DNA of 64,000 nt. Source: Tethya wilhelma (lineage: Eukaryota > Porifera > Demospongiae > Tethyida > Tethyidae). Below are positions 45,097 to 57,002 of the stretch, one piece after another. Under the pieces are notes generated by a model. It did not search any database and had not been told where the DNA came from. It saw only the letters and a list, made by a program, of their open reading frames with translations. Every line of letters starts with the position of its first letter. Positions within the stretch are counted from its first letter, which is position 1. The stretch covers positions 11,434,773-11,498,772 of the forward strand of contig CAXIPT010000001.1 of the NCBI GenBank assembly GCA_964030475.1, read 5' to 3'. A program made the position numbers and the translations under genes.

Positions 45097-47658
45097 GAAG
45101 AACAGCAAGCCCCACCACTGGGGCAGACAACAATCTCATTGAAGACCTACACTGGTGAGAGCATCTCAGTCTTGGGAACCATTCAGGTGGATGTAACCTA
45201 CAAGGAACAGACAGAACCTCTCAAGTTGTTGGTGGTGGCAGGAACTGGACCAAGTTTGCTGGGACGAGACTGGCTACAGACAATTCGTCTTGATTGGGAA
45301 AAGTTGCATCAGGTGCGTTCATCTTTCACACTACAGGAGATACTGGACAAGCACTCCGATGTTTTCAGGGATGAACTGGGCACCATAAAAGGGATGACGG
45401 CCAACATATACATCGACAAGGAACAGCAGCCAAGATTTTTCAGACCAAGAACAGTACCCTTTGCTCTCCGCCAGAAGGTAGAGAAAGAACTGGAGCGCCT
45501 TGAGCAAGAAGGAATCATCGAACCAGTGGAATTTTCCAACTGGGCGGCCCCCATTGTTCCAGTTCTCAAGAAAGATGGTTCAATACGAATCTGTGGGGAC
45601 TACAAGGTGACAGTCAACAGAGCAGCAAAGCTGGACACCTACCCCTTGCCTCGGATAGATGACCTACTAGCATCCTTAGCGCATTTCTCCAAACTTGATC
45701 TTGGCTGGTGGTAAGCATTTTTCCAAACTTGATCTTGCACACGCCTACCAACAGTTACCCCTGGATGATGCATCCAAGCAATTGGTGACCATCAACACGC
45801 AGAAGGGCCTGTTCCAGTACAATCGCCTACCATTTGGGGTCTCGTCAGCACCAGCCATTTTTCAAAGGGCCATGGACAACATCCTGCAAGGACTTCCTGG
45901 CGTATGTGTGTACTTGGACGACATTCTTGTAACAGGACGCACCACCGAAGAGTATCTGTCTAATCTGGAGAAAGTTTTGGACAGACTGGAGAAGGCTGGT
46001 CTTCGCCTGAAACAACACAAGTGTGCTTTTCTACTTTCAGCAGTGGAGTACCTGGGACACCGCATTACCGAAAAAGGGCTCCACCCTACCGAGGAAAAAG
46101 TTAGGGCAGTGGTAGAAGCACCCACTCCCAAGGATGTCTCCCAACTCCAATCATTTCTGGGCCTAGTTAACTACTATGGCAAATTTCTCCCACAGCTTTC
46201 AACAACGCTTGCACCCCTTTACAGTTTGCTGCAGAAGAAGAGCAGATGGGCATGGGGACCATCCCAAGAAAAAGCATTCGAAGAAGCTAAGTTACTGCTC
46301 ACATCAGTTGATTTTCTTGCTCATTTTGATTCCAGCAAAGAGTTGATTCTCTCATGCGATGCCTCGCCATATGGACTGGGAGCAGTGCTTTCTCACAAGT
46401 TTGAAGATGGGTCTGAACGGCCTGTGGCGTATGCTTCCCGATCGCTAGCTCCAGCTGAAAGCAAATATGCTCAATTGGACAAGGAAGGGCTGGCTATAGT
46501 GTTTGGTGCAAAAAAATTCCACCAATACCTTTTCGGGCGTAAGTTCACCATCATTTCTTACCACAAGCCTTTACAGCACTTGTTTAGCGAGCACCGACCA
46601 GTATCACAGATGGCTTCCGCACGGATCCAACGCTGGGCACTCACTTTGGGAGCATATGACTATACTATCCAATACAAGCCTGGTAAAGAACATGCCAATG
46701 CAGATGTGCTAAGCAGGCTTCCCCTCTCAGAGGCTCTGACAGAAGTTCCTCAGCCAGGAGACACCGTTCTGCTGATGGACACGCTAAATGCGTCTCCTGT
46801 AAATGCTCAACAGATTAAATTGTGGACAAACCGGGATCCTACACTTTCCAAAGTACATGACCTTGGATGGCAGCTCACTGATGACCAAGCTATGCAGCCC
46901 TACCAACATCGTAAGGACGAGTTAAGCTGTCAGGATGGGTGTGTACTGTGGGGAAACTGAGTCATTATTCCTGAAGCAGAGAGACAACAGGTCATGGAAC
47001 TGCTACATGAAAGTCATCCAGGAGTGAATCGAATGAAGGCACTTGCCAGAAGTTATGTGTGGTGGCCAAAGATAGACACCGATATAGAAGACAAGGTGAA
47101 ATCTCTCTTTGAATGCCAAACTAACTGTCATTCGCCACCTACAGCTCCACTCCGTGGCCACAGCGACCATGGGTTCGATTACATGCAGATTATGCAGGAC
47201 CTTTTCAAGGTAAAATGTTCCTAGTGGTGGTAGATGCTCACTCCAAATGGATGGAGGTGGAACCTGTTAGCGCAGCTACTTCAAGCATCACCATCGACAA
47301 GTTACGCAAGTTATTTGCTACGCATGGTATCCCAGAAATGTTGGTTACAGACAATGGGACAGTCTTCACAAGCACAGAGTTCCAAGAGTTCACACAAAAG
47401 AATTCAATACGTCATGTCACTTCAGCACCCTACCACCCAGCAACCAATGGCTTAGCGAAGATGGCTGTACAGACTTTCAAGGAGCGCCTAAAGAAAATCA
47501 GTTCTGGAAGCTTGGAAACTCGTCTTTCTCTATTTCTTTTCTGCTATAGAATAACCCCCCATACTACAAACGGCATTTCACCAGCTGAATTACTTCTTGG
47601 AAGACGCCCTCGCTCACAGCTGGATACACTAAAGCATATAGTATTGCTCAGAAGGTAG
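45097..47658 (+). pseudogene. gypsy B protease end, RT, RNase H, integrase
   Basis: The protease end has LLGRDWLQTI. RT begins FSNWAAPIVPVLKKDGSIRI. A 34-base tandem duplication (GCATTTCTCCAAACTTGATC at 45681 and 45715) shifts the frame inside RT. The next frame (45695-46960) has the catalytic YLDDILVTGR, and RNase H LILSCDASPYGLGAVLSH. A TGA follows at 46958. Integrase: HHCC region damaged (VKSLFECQTNC), D in LVVVDAHSKW, D in VTDNGTVF. The third catalytic residue, Glu in NGLAER-type motifs, is Lys here (NGLAKMAV, codon 47458-47460). The C-terminal remainder runs frame-broken to about 47950. Confidence 0.9.
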
Positions 47659-48075
47659 CTAAGCAACAACAGAAGCAAAAGAAGAATCATGACCAAACTG
47701 CTTAAGAACGAGACTTTAATATCGGAGATGCAGTGTTTGCTCGTGACTTCCCAGCTGGAAACAAGTGGCTACCTGGAACCGTCACAGAGAAATTTGGACC
47801 AATGTCATTCTCTATCCAACTACAAGATGGACGCAACGTTCACAGGCATATTGAACACCTCCGTGTTCGTTACGCTCAGGACACTTCTTCACCTCCAAAT
47901 CATGAGTCGGATGAACTGTTGATGTACCTACACCTCCACAACCAGTAACAGTGGATGTATATACTTCTGACCGTTCTGAGCAAACCAGTTATCAACCTCG
48001 ACGCTCAACAAGAGTGTAACATCCTCCTGATCGTTTTACTCCTGGATATTAAGTTCAAACTTAAGGGGGAGGAAG

Positions 48076-48418
48076 TGTAATGACTGATGTAATGATGTTG
48101 TAATGTTATTGTAATGCATGTCTTAATATTATTTTAGTAATTTTGTAATTTAGAACTTTCTAGAACTAGTGGTTACTTTTTTACCATAGAGTTAGGTTGA
48201 GCTCATTTCTTTTGCTGAATATATATGAAATTTCCTATAGATATTTTTCCCGTGTTGTGCAAGGCATGTTTACATTCTTACTTTTACCTTACTTGGTAAT
48301 GTCTAGCACCTTTTACATTTCTTCCTGTTTTGTGGTTTTCATTTAGTATTTAAGCTTGTGATTTCTTAGCTAAAATTGTCAAGAACTTTATTCAACTTTC
48401 AACTTTCAAGTTATCACA
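48076..48418 (+). repeat. 3' LTR of gypsy element B
   Basis: 343 bases, same borders as the 5' LTR, with extra ATTTCTTAG-like and TTATTCAA insertions relative to it. Confidence 0.92.
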
Positions 48419-49484
48419 CCTGCCTTAACTACACTGAGTAGCTAGGTCGTTAACGGTCAAGTATATAATATATTAATGTTTTTGTTTTGTGTTTGTGAAT
48501 GTTTGTTTGTCTTTTTGCGCCTTCTGTTGGCGTGTTCTATTACAATTACAATTACAATTACAATATAGGCATCTCCAGGGTGCATGTGCTGACAGTTGTA
48601 GATCGATATGAAGCACTCTCCATCGCATATTTGTGTTGAGTGGCTTCCCTCTGGTGCCGATGTACTACACTTTGAGAGTCTCCTTTCCAGTTGCTATAAG
48701 ATACATCAAGTTGATTCTGTTTTATATATCTATACCTAGATGCCGGGTATAAAGAGGTCACGAGGCAGCATTTCTTGATTGAGAAGAAGACGATATCTGT
48801 CAGAATGTCAGTGTCAATGTGAAATATTTGTCAATTAGCTGATTAGCTAGGAAGTTTTCTCAGCAGTGTTGAAGAGCAATTTGGCCATCGCTCATGGGCG
48901 GAGCAAGTGTGAGAGGCTTGGCTAGCATGGAGTCATAGTCTGCATGAGGTGTAGTCTCTCTAGGTCTGCTTCAAGAGACGGTATCTCTCACTGAGGAGTA
49001 GTGTCCCCGTGGCAGTGTCTGCTCAGATGCTTCAGCTCTAGACGAGGCTCTCTCAGCCTCAGGAGTAGTCTATAATTTGGTTTCAATTTGAGCTCTGACA
49101 GTCCGGCTCCTTGTGAGTGGTCTGCGCAGCGTTGTCTCTGCGTCGAGTCTCCTTTCTCTTTCGCTCTCTCAAGATCTATGCCAGCCACGTGTACGTGTAT
49201 ATATTGTGCAATTCCAAATTTCAATATTTTTGTGACGTAAACTGGACTGCATATTACCGTTCGAAAAATTTGAATATACGGAAAGTGTCGACCGTGTACA
49301 AACAAACAAACAAGCAGAAATTTTACCAGTTTCAAAGACCATGTGGGGCTCGCCCTAACTACTACTACTACACACACACACATACACACCATACACTACT
49401 TTAATATCCAAAAATATCATTGTACTGTGAATGCTATTGGACTCCTGGAATATATAAAATCAGATGAAAAACTACAGTGCACAT

Positions 49485-49722
49485 ACAGTCTGTTTAGTTC
49501 ATTTGTGTGTGCATTGAACCCTTTTATTTAACTTGCACAGAATCTAAGATTAAATGTGTATTTTATAGTCTGCACTTGAGAGTTCTAACACAATTATGTT
49601 CATATGTACAGATGAAGATAACATATTTTTAGAGTGGTTACGTATGAACATTATATGTCTTAGTGTTTGGTTATCCAGTTTGTTTGTTTGCTTGTTACAT
49701 ATTATTATAACAGCAAATTATG
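49485..49722 (+). repeat. interspersed repeat RY, copy 3
   Basis: It carries GTCTGCACTTGAGAGTTC, TAACACAATTATGTTCATA and GTTATCCAGTTTGTTTGTTT in the same order as copy 1, and ends TTATAACAGCAAATTATGC, as copy 2 does on the other strand. An HL element follows immediately at 49725. Confidence 0.75.
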
Positions 49723-49724
49723 CA

Positions 49725-49915
49725 TTCCCAGTACGGTAGTACTGGGTACATAGGAGTGGCACGGATGGCCCATTAGCGCAATACAAATATTCATGCTAAT
49801 AACTCTGCAAAAAATGAGCACTTGGCACTATAAGGCTTCCAAAGCTACTTTTTAGCTGATTCTCTTTCTAACAAGCCTAAAAATATGGCCTAACTAAAAT
49901 ATGCCAAACCTCACT
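49725..49915 (-). mobile_element. HL family copy 8 (3' end only)
   Basis: It starts TTCCCAGTACGGTAGTACTG after A and is recognisable to CCAAACCTC, where it breaks directly into a retrotransposon integrase fragment. Confidence 0.85.
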
Positions 49916-50125
49916 CTAGAACCGTCCTCAATCTAATGGTATGGTAGAAAGATTCCATCGACAACTCAAAACCGCTCTCAAGGCTCCACTCATTCCATTA
50001 GGCATACGAACAGCTCTCAAAAAAAAACATTTTTTTCTACTGCTGCAGAGATGGTTTACAGAACCACTCTTCTGTTGGCTGTAAAATTTTTCGCTCCTTC
50101 AACAACAGACTTTCTACCTACTCCT
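49916..50125 (+). pseudogene. retrotransposon integrase fragment
   Basis: The frame reads PQSNGMVERFHRQLKTALKA, carrying the last catalytic Glu region of an LTR-element integrase, then PLIPLGIRTAL and, after an A-rich break, AAEMVYRTTLLL and PSTTDFLPTPSDFLYKL. This is the C-terminal half of a Ty3/gypsy-type integrase, different from elements A and B. It is a relic of about 70 codons. Sequence 50130-50955 holds nothing else I recognise. Confidence 0.75.
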
Positions 50126-51019
50126 TCAGATTTCCTCTACAAACTCCAACTTTCCTGGTCAGCTTTCGACTGTGACACACGTATTTGTTCGTCATAGCGC
50201 CCAACTGAGGAGAAAAACGGTAATGCCAGGCTTGCTCAACATGCAGTACTCGAGATATATTCAATTTGAGGGACTTTTGGCGACATAAACAGCTAGTTAC
50301 AGAATTGAATAGATAGGATATAACTGCCATATAAACAATCACTTCTAGAAAATTTACTACAAAAAACACTAACTTCCAAGGCAGGTCAGTGTTTAGAAAA
50401 AAAATGACAGCTGTACAGTGCTTGCAGTCTATAGAGTAGAATTCACCATTTTTGGATTATGCATGCATAATTCCTAAATAAAGCCATCTTTTTTCGATAA
50501 TCATTAATATTGGTGATAACTCTATAACAAGACTTAATATGTTGTCATAGCAACCTTTAGGTGCAGAGATATGACTTCCGATATGTAGCTTTTCTGGGAA
50601 ATACGTTTGGTGAGATAATGACCAACCGCTTTACTTATGGCTAAGGTCTAACAACTTTACAAGAGCTTTGATCACCAGTTTGTCCATCTTGTGCAGGATT
50701 TGGTTGGCTAAGAGCATATGCATCACTTATAATGAGCAATTTTTTTGACACCATTTTTGGTTAGGTGAGAACGTAATCTACGTAACTATAATGCATAAAT
50801 TAAAAAATGTGTATATAGAGAATCTAAGAAAGCCTCTGGATTTCAAGCGTGAGTGTTCTTAGCGTTCTGTTGATGCTTATAGTTTTGTAAAACAGAAACT
50901 GCGGTAGGGGAAACTGTGCTTATAGTACAACGGAGAGACACTCAGAACAGATAAATAATACAACAGGATTGGAGTTCAGCACAGTTGTAAAGCAGAGATC
51001 GTTCTGTTCCATGGTGTGT

Positions 51020-51405
51020 ACACACAGGACAAGAGAACTCCGACAGTGTGTGTGCATGTAGAATGAACAACACAAATATAAACAAGAAATATGTGGGGTG
51101 TATAGTAAGTACTTATCATGGTGTGGACAGGACAAGAGAACTCCAACAGTGTGTGTGCGTGTGGAATGAACAACACAAACATAAACAAGAAATATGTGGG
51201 GTGTATAGTAAGTACTTATCATGGTGTGGACAGGACAAGAGAACTCCAACAGTGTGTGTGCGTGTGGAATGAACAACACAAACATAAACAACAAGAAACA
51301 TGGTGTGGACAAGACAAGAGAACTCCGACAGTGTGTGTGTGTATGGAATGAACAATATAAACAACAAGAAATATGGTGTTGACAGGACAAAAGAACTCTG
51401 ACAGC
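51020..51405. repeat. tandem array of about 107-bp units
   Basis: Units contain GGACAAGAGAACTCCAACAG, TGTGTGTGCGTGTGGAATGA and ACAACACAAACATAAACAAG; about four occur here and about three in 54880-55160. Open frames on both strands in this array simply follow the repeat. Confidence 0.9.
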
Positions 51406-51413
51406 TCTGCGCA

Positions 51414-51550
51414 CTTAAGGCCCGGGTCAGTAGAAATGTCACTAAAAAATTACCTAATGCAATCCTCATTTTACAGCATGTGAAAAGGTATATCCAAAAT
51501 ATTTTGATATCATTAGAAAATATAAACTTATTTTTTTCATGTAACTAAAA

Positions 51551-51584
<34 letters not shown>

Positions 51585-52494
51585 GCTTTATAACAAAGTA
51601 CAAGACACTGGAATTTAGTTATGTGCGTGATCATGAAGAATGATGGTATACAAGATGAATTGTGGGTTGATAGTACTTTGCTAAAGGACAACTATACTAA
51701 AATAGTAGCCTGTATATAGGTACACTATTACTATATTAACTTAGACTTGGTTCGAGTACGTGCAGCAACTGGTGTCCAGCTGTGGGTACTTGATGTGGTC
51801 ACATTAAGGCCTGGTTTTCCATTAATTATAGAAAATTCCACTGTTGCATTGTCAGGTATGTTTAGATCTGACTGGCTACCAGAGTTACTGCTGCAGTCAC
51901 TAAGATCAGCATCAGAAGGTGGTAAATTTGCTTTAACATGAGGAGGGGCTTTGAGACGAATAGCATGTAGTGGTGTTGACAGTTGGTTATGTCTAAATGA
52001 TTAAATTCATGTATTTAATGAGTTTTCAGTAAAACACCCAGACTCACGAATAAAAAAACGGTCAAGTTAATTAGTTGCTATGGCAACCAAACTTTCACAA
52101 GAGATAATTATTATCATAAACATCATGGGGAAAAAAATTTGTTGATTGGTTGATGATATACAACCGAGAAGGAGAAATCGGCAGGTGTGCATTATATCTT
52201 GCTATTCCCATGGAGATTTGAAGTATGATTAGTTAGACAATTAATTGGACAAAATTTGGTTGCCATGGCAACAGTTCTTCTTGACCACTTAATTAAATTA
52301 TTAAATTTATGAATATTAATGAGGTCAGATGACAATTTTTTTCCAAAATGTTCAGCTAGGATAGATGCAAGATTATTCACCTATGTTTTCATGGTGATAA
52401 CACTCCATTAAGTTATTTCAATTTTGCATAATTATTTTTTTTAATAATAATTTTTTTTCTTAATTAGTTACCTTAACTTGACCCAGGCCTTAAG
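51414..52494. mobile_element. TIR-bounded non-autonomous element, copy 1
   Basis: Inverted ends CTTAAGGCCCGGGTCA and TGACCCAGGCCTTAAG (one mismatch in 16). Inside are subterminal inverted segments such as TTGCTATGGCAACC and GGTTGCCATGGCAA. No duplication of target bases was visible. The identical element lies at 55185-56272 as part of the segmental duplication. Confidence 0.7.
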
Positions 52495-52767
52495 GTTCCG
52501 GGGTACAGGCAAATTAATTGCAAGACCGCATTGCACATTATTCAGTATAATTTTTAGCAAAAAACTGCTCATTGCACAGTGCCAAGATTTTACACACTAG
52601 TTCAGCTATAATTTATACTACTCTAGGCTGAATTTGGTTGTTAATCAGCACAAGTTTAGCTAACTAAAATGAAGAGCTCAAAATTTAGCAATTTTTTGAT
52701 GTCAAATATTTGCAACAGTAGGCTTTGTGGAGTGAATCAAGGCAGACACGCAGAAATCCAACCGTAA

Positions 52768-53248
52768 ATGGGTCATTCCATGTCAAATCACCCAACAAAA
52801 TCGACACCCCTTTCAGATTTTGCCGAAACTTGGTGTGCACATACCTTACCATAAGTGATTAACTCTGGTAAAATTTTACGCCCTGATTTTGTATGGTTTC
52901 AGGTTTAGAGGTATGCAAAAATGAAAAATTTTTGTACATTTTACTTGACCTCACCATCTTTAAGTGGTTATAACTTTTCTATACAAACATTTCACTGAGT
53001 AGGATAAAGATTTTCTGAAAGTACATTAAACAAGCTTTCCAGAGATATGCTTAATTAAATTAATTAAATTAATCTAATTTATTTGTAATTAACCACTAAA
53101 CTGAAATAAGCGATTTGAAAAAAGGGATTCTTTGATTTTGTCAAATTTTGCTGAGCAGATTACTTGGCTAGTTAGCTTTGTATCCCACGAGTTTTGTTCT
53201 GGGACGGCAATGGGATCAGCAGATATTAATATTCGTGCAGGTAAGATA
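52768..53248. other. non-coding stretch, no recognised feature
   Basis: AT-rich, with a TTAATTAAAT run near 53050. Nothing supported. Confidence 0.4.
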
Positions 53249-54829
53249 CAACTCATGAATAATTCATTAGCTATTCGAAACTCAAGTTGACGACCCTTTC
53301 CACATATACAAGTGTGCGTTATTTAGAATTTAAATATTTTGTGACAGATTCTGCTATTCCCACTACTATATACTGTACTCAGTAACTGGATACAAAACTC
53401 CACCATAGCTATTAGTTGCTTTAGAGAATTTGCTAGGGTACATACTAAATATTAATTATTCAGAAAAAAATAGAGCAAACAAGTAGAAAAAACATTAGAA
53501 ATGTAATGAGAACATAGGAATGGCCAAATCGTAAAAAGTAAGCAAACAAGATAGGAATGGTGGTCAGATTGAGAGAAGAGTTCATTCCTGTGTCCACTAT
53601 GTCATTGAGCTAGGGATATGAACATAATTGAGACACACAAAATGAACTCTTCACTCAATCCGACCACCATTCCTATCTTGTTTGCTTACTTTTTACGATT
53701 TGGCCATTCCTATGTTCTCACAAGTAAAAAAAAACATTGGAAATGTATTGAGACATAGGAATGGTTAAATCGTAAAAAGAAAGCAAACAAGATGGAATGG
53801 CTGTTTGAGTGTGTGCAGAATTCTTCCTGTGTGGGCTGCATGTAGTACTCTCTTCCCATGTTGAGTACCTCATGTTGCCCATAGGAATAATTCTTTACAC
53901 ACTCAAACAGCCATTCCATCTTGTTTGCTTTCTTTTTACGATTTAACCATTCCTATGTCTCAATACATTTCCAATGTTTTTTTTTACTTGTTTGTTCTCA
54001 TTTTTTCATAATTCTACGAATCATATTTGAGTTTGCGTGTATATGGTAGTTACTTGTACACTATCAGCAAGGGACATTATAATTTTTGCTATCAGCATGG
54101 CAGTATAAAAGTACTGAAAGCGTCTCAGGAGGCTGGAGCTGTTTCTTAGATTCTAACAAATTATTTTATTGGCTTTCTCATCTTCTTATAGTCAAAACTA
54201 GACATATAAGTGTAACAAAGTATTCACCTCGTAAATATTGAAGACTGAAATGTTACAGAGAGTTCAGCACAACTAGAAATCTTCAGGAAGCAGCGAATAC
54301 TCGAATTCCAAATAACGTACACTTGTCTATCTGGAAAAGGGTCGTCATTTTGAATTTTCAAGTAGCTTATGAATTATGCATGAGTGTGGAAATTAATGGC
54401 TGCCATATGGAGAAGGCGCTTTTCGCCTTGTATCTAGCGACTCAATGAGAGACATGAAAAAACGATGCCAAAAGGACCTGAAGACAAAGAAACCACGTCT
54501 ATTCGTTCAAGAATCAACTTCTGAAAGTGAGTGTTTTTTGAGAAAAGTTGTATCAAGATAGAAGAAGAAGAAGAAGAAGATGGAGAAAATTGGAGGTTTG
54601 GCATATTTTAGTTTGGTACTTTAGCGATGGTTTTAGGCCATGTTTTTAGGCTTGTTAGAAAGAGAAAGAGCTAAATAGTAGCTTTAGAAGCCTTTTAGTG
54701 TCAAGCGCTCATTTTTTTGCAGAGTTATTAGCGTGAATATTTGTATTGCGCTAATGGGCCATCCGTGCCATTCCTATGTACCCAGTACTACCGTACTGGG
54801 AATTACATTTCTAATGTTTTTTCTACTTG
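53249..54829 (-). mobile_element. HL family copy 9 (3' end lost), split by nested copy 10
   Basis: The outer element is 53249-53720 plus 54803-54829. It keeps a short part of the shared half, the middle section and the foldback domain (53478-53720), and its last 27 bases (TTACATTTCTAATG to CTACTTG) lie beyond copy 10. The break falls between A and T with no duplication. Confidence 0.9.
53721..54802 (+). mobile_element. HL family copy 10, nested in copy 9
   Basis: A complete 1082-base copy, starting CAAGTAAAAAAAACATTGG and ending with the 3' hairpin and GGGAA. It belongs to the same subfamily as copy 4: the foldback contains GGAATGGCTGTTTGAGTGTG and the middle carries CTATCAGCA(A/T)GG and GAGCTGTTTCTTAGATTCTA. 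Confidence 0.93.
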
Positions 54830-55321
54830 TAATACAACAGAATTGGAGTTCAGCACAGTTGTAAAGCAGAGATCGTTCTGTTCCATGGTGTGTACACACA
54901 GGACAAGAGAACTCCGACAGTGTGTGTGCATGTAGAATGAACAACACAAATATAAACAAGAAATATGTGGGGTGTATAGTAAGTACTTATCATGTTGTGG
55001 ACAGGACAAGAGAACTCCAACAGAGTGTGTGCGTTTGGAATGAACAACACAAACATAAACAACAAGAAACATGGTGTGGACAAGACAAGAGAACTCCGAC
55101 AGTGTGTGTGCGTATGGAATGAACAATATAAACAACAAGAAATATGGTGTTGACAGGACAAAAGAACTCCGACAGCTCTGCGCACTTAAGGCCCGGGTCA
55201 GTAGAAATGTCACTAAAAAATTACCTAATGCAATCCTCATTTTACAGCATGTGAAAAGGTATATCCAAAATATTTTGATATCATTAGAAAATATAAACTT
55301 ATTTTTTTCAGGTAACTAAAA

Positions 55322-55355
<34 letters not shown>

Positions 55356-56545
55356 GCTTTATAACAAAGTACAAGACACTGGAATTTAGTTATGTGGCGT
55401 GATCATGAAGAATGATGGTATACAAGATGAATTGTGGGTTGATAGTACTTTGCTAAAGGACAACTATACTAAAATAGTAGCCTGTATATAGGTACACTAT
55501 TACTATATTAACTTAGACTTGGTTCGAGTACGTGCAGCAACTGGTGTCCAGCTGTGGGTACTTGATGTGGTCACATTAAGGCCTGGTTTTCCATTAATTA
55601 TAGAAAATTCCACTGTTGCATTGTCAGGTATGTTTAGATCTGACTGGCTACCAGAGTTACTGCTGCAGTCACTGAGATCAGCATCAGAAGGTGGTAAATT
55701 TGCTTTAACATGAGGAGGGGCTTTGAGACGAATAGCATGTAGTGGTGTTGACAGTTGGTTATGTCTAAATGATTAAATTCATGTATTTAATGAGTTTTCA
55801 GTAAAACACCCAGACTCACGAATAAAAAAACGGTCAAGTTAATTAGTTGCTATGGCAACCAAACTTTCACAAGAGATAATTATTATCATAAACCTCATGG
55901 GGAAAAAATTTGTTGATTGGTTGATGATATACAACCGAGAAGGAGAAATCGGCAGGTGTGCATTATATCTTGCTATTCCCATGGAGATTTGAAGTATGAT
56001 TAGTTAGACAATTAATTGGACAAAATTTGGTTGCCATGGCAACAGTTCTTCTTGACCATTTAATTAAATTATTAATTTTATGAATATTAATGAGGTCAGA
56101 TGACACAATTTTTTTCCAAAATGTTCAGCTAGGATAGATGCAAGATTATTCACCTATGTTTTCATGGTGATAACATACTCCATTAAGTTATTTCAATTTT
56201 GCATAATTATTTTTTTTTAATAATATTTTTTTTTTTCTAAATTAGTTACCTTAACCTGACCCAGGCCTTAAGGTTCCGGGGTACAGGCAAATTAATTGCA
56301 AGACCGCATTGCACATTATTCAGTATAATTTATAGCAAAAACTGCTCATTGCACAGTGCCAAGATTTTACACACTAGTTCAGCTATAATTTATACTACTC
56401 TAGGCTGAATTTGGTTGTTAATCAGCAAAAGTTTAGCTAACTAAAATGAAGAGCTCAAAATTTAGCAATTTTTTGATGTCAAATATTTGCAACAGTAGGC
56501 TTTGTGGAGTGAATCAAGGCAGACACGCAGAAATCCAACCGTAAA
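54830..56545. repeat. segmental duplication, copy 2
   Basis: It matches 50956-52767 at nearly every position outside the tandem array; differences include CATCATGGGG/CCTCATGGGG and a few single bases. It contains the second TIR-bounded element (55185-56272) and (TTA)n at 55325-55355. It begins exactly at the 5' end of HL copy 9. Confidence 0.93.
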
Positions 56546-57002
56546 TACTAATTGTGAGGGTTTAGCGAATATTTTTTTTAAAAATCGCTTACTTGTTTGG
56601 GAAATATAGTGAAGTTTGTTGATCACGCTGAGGTCTGGTCTGCTCACTGTACGAGTGTTTCGTTCATTTTACGAAGCAGTATTCCACAAAAACTCTTCGC
56701 CAGTCTTTAGTCGGTATAAAAAACAAGCTCTGAAAGCACTAGAGCAAAGATAAACTGCCTTATATATGGCTATGTTTGACGTCAAAACCATATCTCCGCC
56801 ATTTTGAACTTTACTGATACTGAAAATTTCGTTTCGTTTAATTAAATGCAAACAATATCTCGGAACCTTAATGGCACTGAGAGTGTGTGTGCATGTGGAA
56901 TGAACAACACAAATATAAACAAACAAGAAGGGATGTGGTGTGTTTTTTTTCTTATTTTATTTTTTGCTTTAGTGTAGAGTAAATGGGACTATTGTGGGAC
57001 AG
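56546..57002. other. non-coding stretch before the Pogo element
   Basis: It carries a GTGTGTGTGCATGTGGAATG block (56880-56930), one more displaced unit of the 107-bp repeat. Nothing else recognised. Confidence 0.5.

Larger units (their letters stand above)
43809..48418 (+). mobile_element. Ty3/gypsy element B, complete with both LTRs
   Basis: LTRs start TGTAATGACTGATG and end CAAGTTATCACA. CCTGC is duplicated at 43804-43808 and 48419-48423. The 5' LTR is followed by TTGGCGACGAGGATCAAC (primer-site position) and the 3' LTR is preceded by AAGGGGGAGGAAG. The LTRs differ by several substitutions and indels (332 and 343 bases), so it is older than element A. Gene order gag-pol with double zinc knuckle and a compact length of 4610 bases resemble the Mag-like group; that placement is tentative. 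Confidence 0.93.
43146..48438. mobile_element. TA-flanked MITE, host of gypsy element B
   Basis: Inverted ends CTCATTGTACTTAAGGC (43146-43162) and GCCTTAACTACACTGAG (48422-48438) match at 15 of 17 positions. TA is on both sides (43144-43145 and 48439-48440). The other Helitron copy has CCAGTTGCTAGG at the corresponding site, consistent with an empty TA-like target. Without gypsy B the element is about 680 bases. No transposase seen. Confidence 0.85.
42853..49358 (-). mobile_element. non-autonomous Helitron family H with nested insertions
   Basis: The 3' end (minus strand) is at 42853: GGCTCGCCCCC, hairpin GATGCTTTGCATC, then CTAG and a flanking T. The 5' end is near 49358 (TAGGGCGAGCCCCACATGG). 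Blocks 42887-43143 and 48441-49358 match 13500-14544 in order, for example AACAAGCAAGAGCAGT and GGCATCTCCAGGGTGCATGT. The 5.3-kb difference is a TA-flanked MITE that contains gypsy element B. Confidence 0.8.
50956..52767. repeat. segmental duplication, copy 1
   Basis: From TAATACAACAGGATTGG to CAGAAATCCAACCGTAAAT this block is nearly identical to 54830-56545. It contains a tandem array (51020-51405), a TIR-bounded segment (51414-52494) and a (TTA)n microsatellite at 51550-51583. Copy 1 has one more tandem unit, which explains most of the length difference. Flanks are unrelated at both ends. Confidence 0.93.

Noticed and set aside
48988..49392. 134-codon minus-strand frame in the Helitron at 42853-49358
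   Set aside because: The other Helitron copy (13500-14544) does not keep it open.
50920..51469. Long His/Thr/Cys-rich open frames on the minus strand
   Set aside because: They follow the 107-bp tandem repeat and appear again in the duplicated block; no domain.
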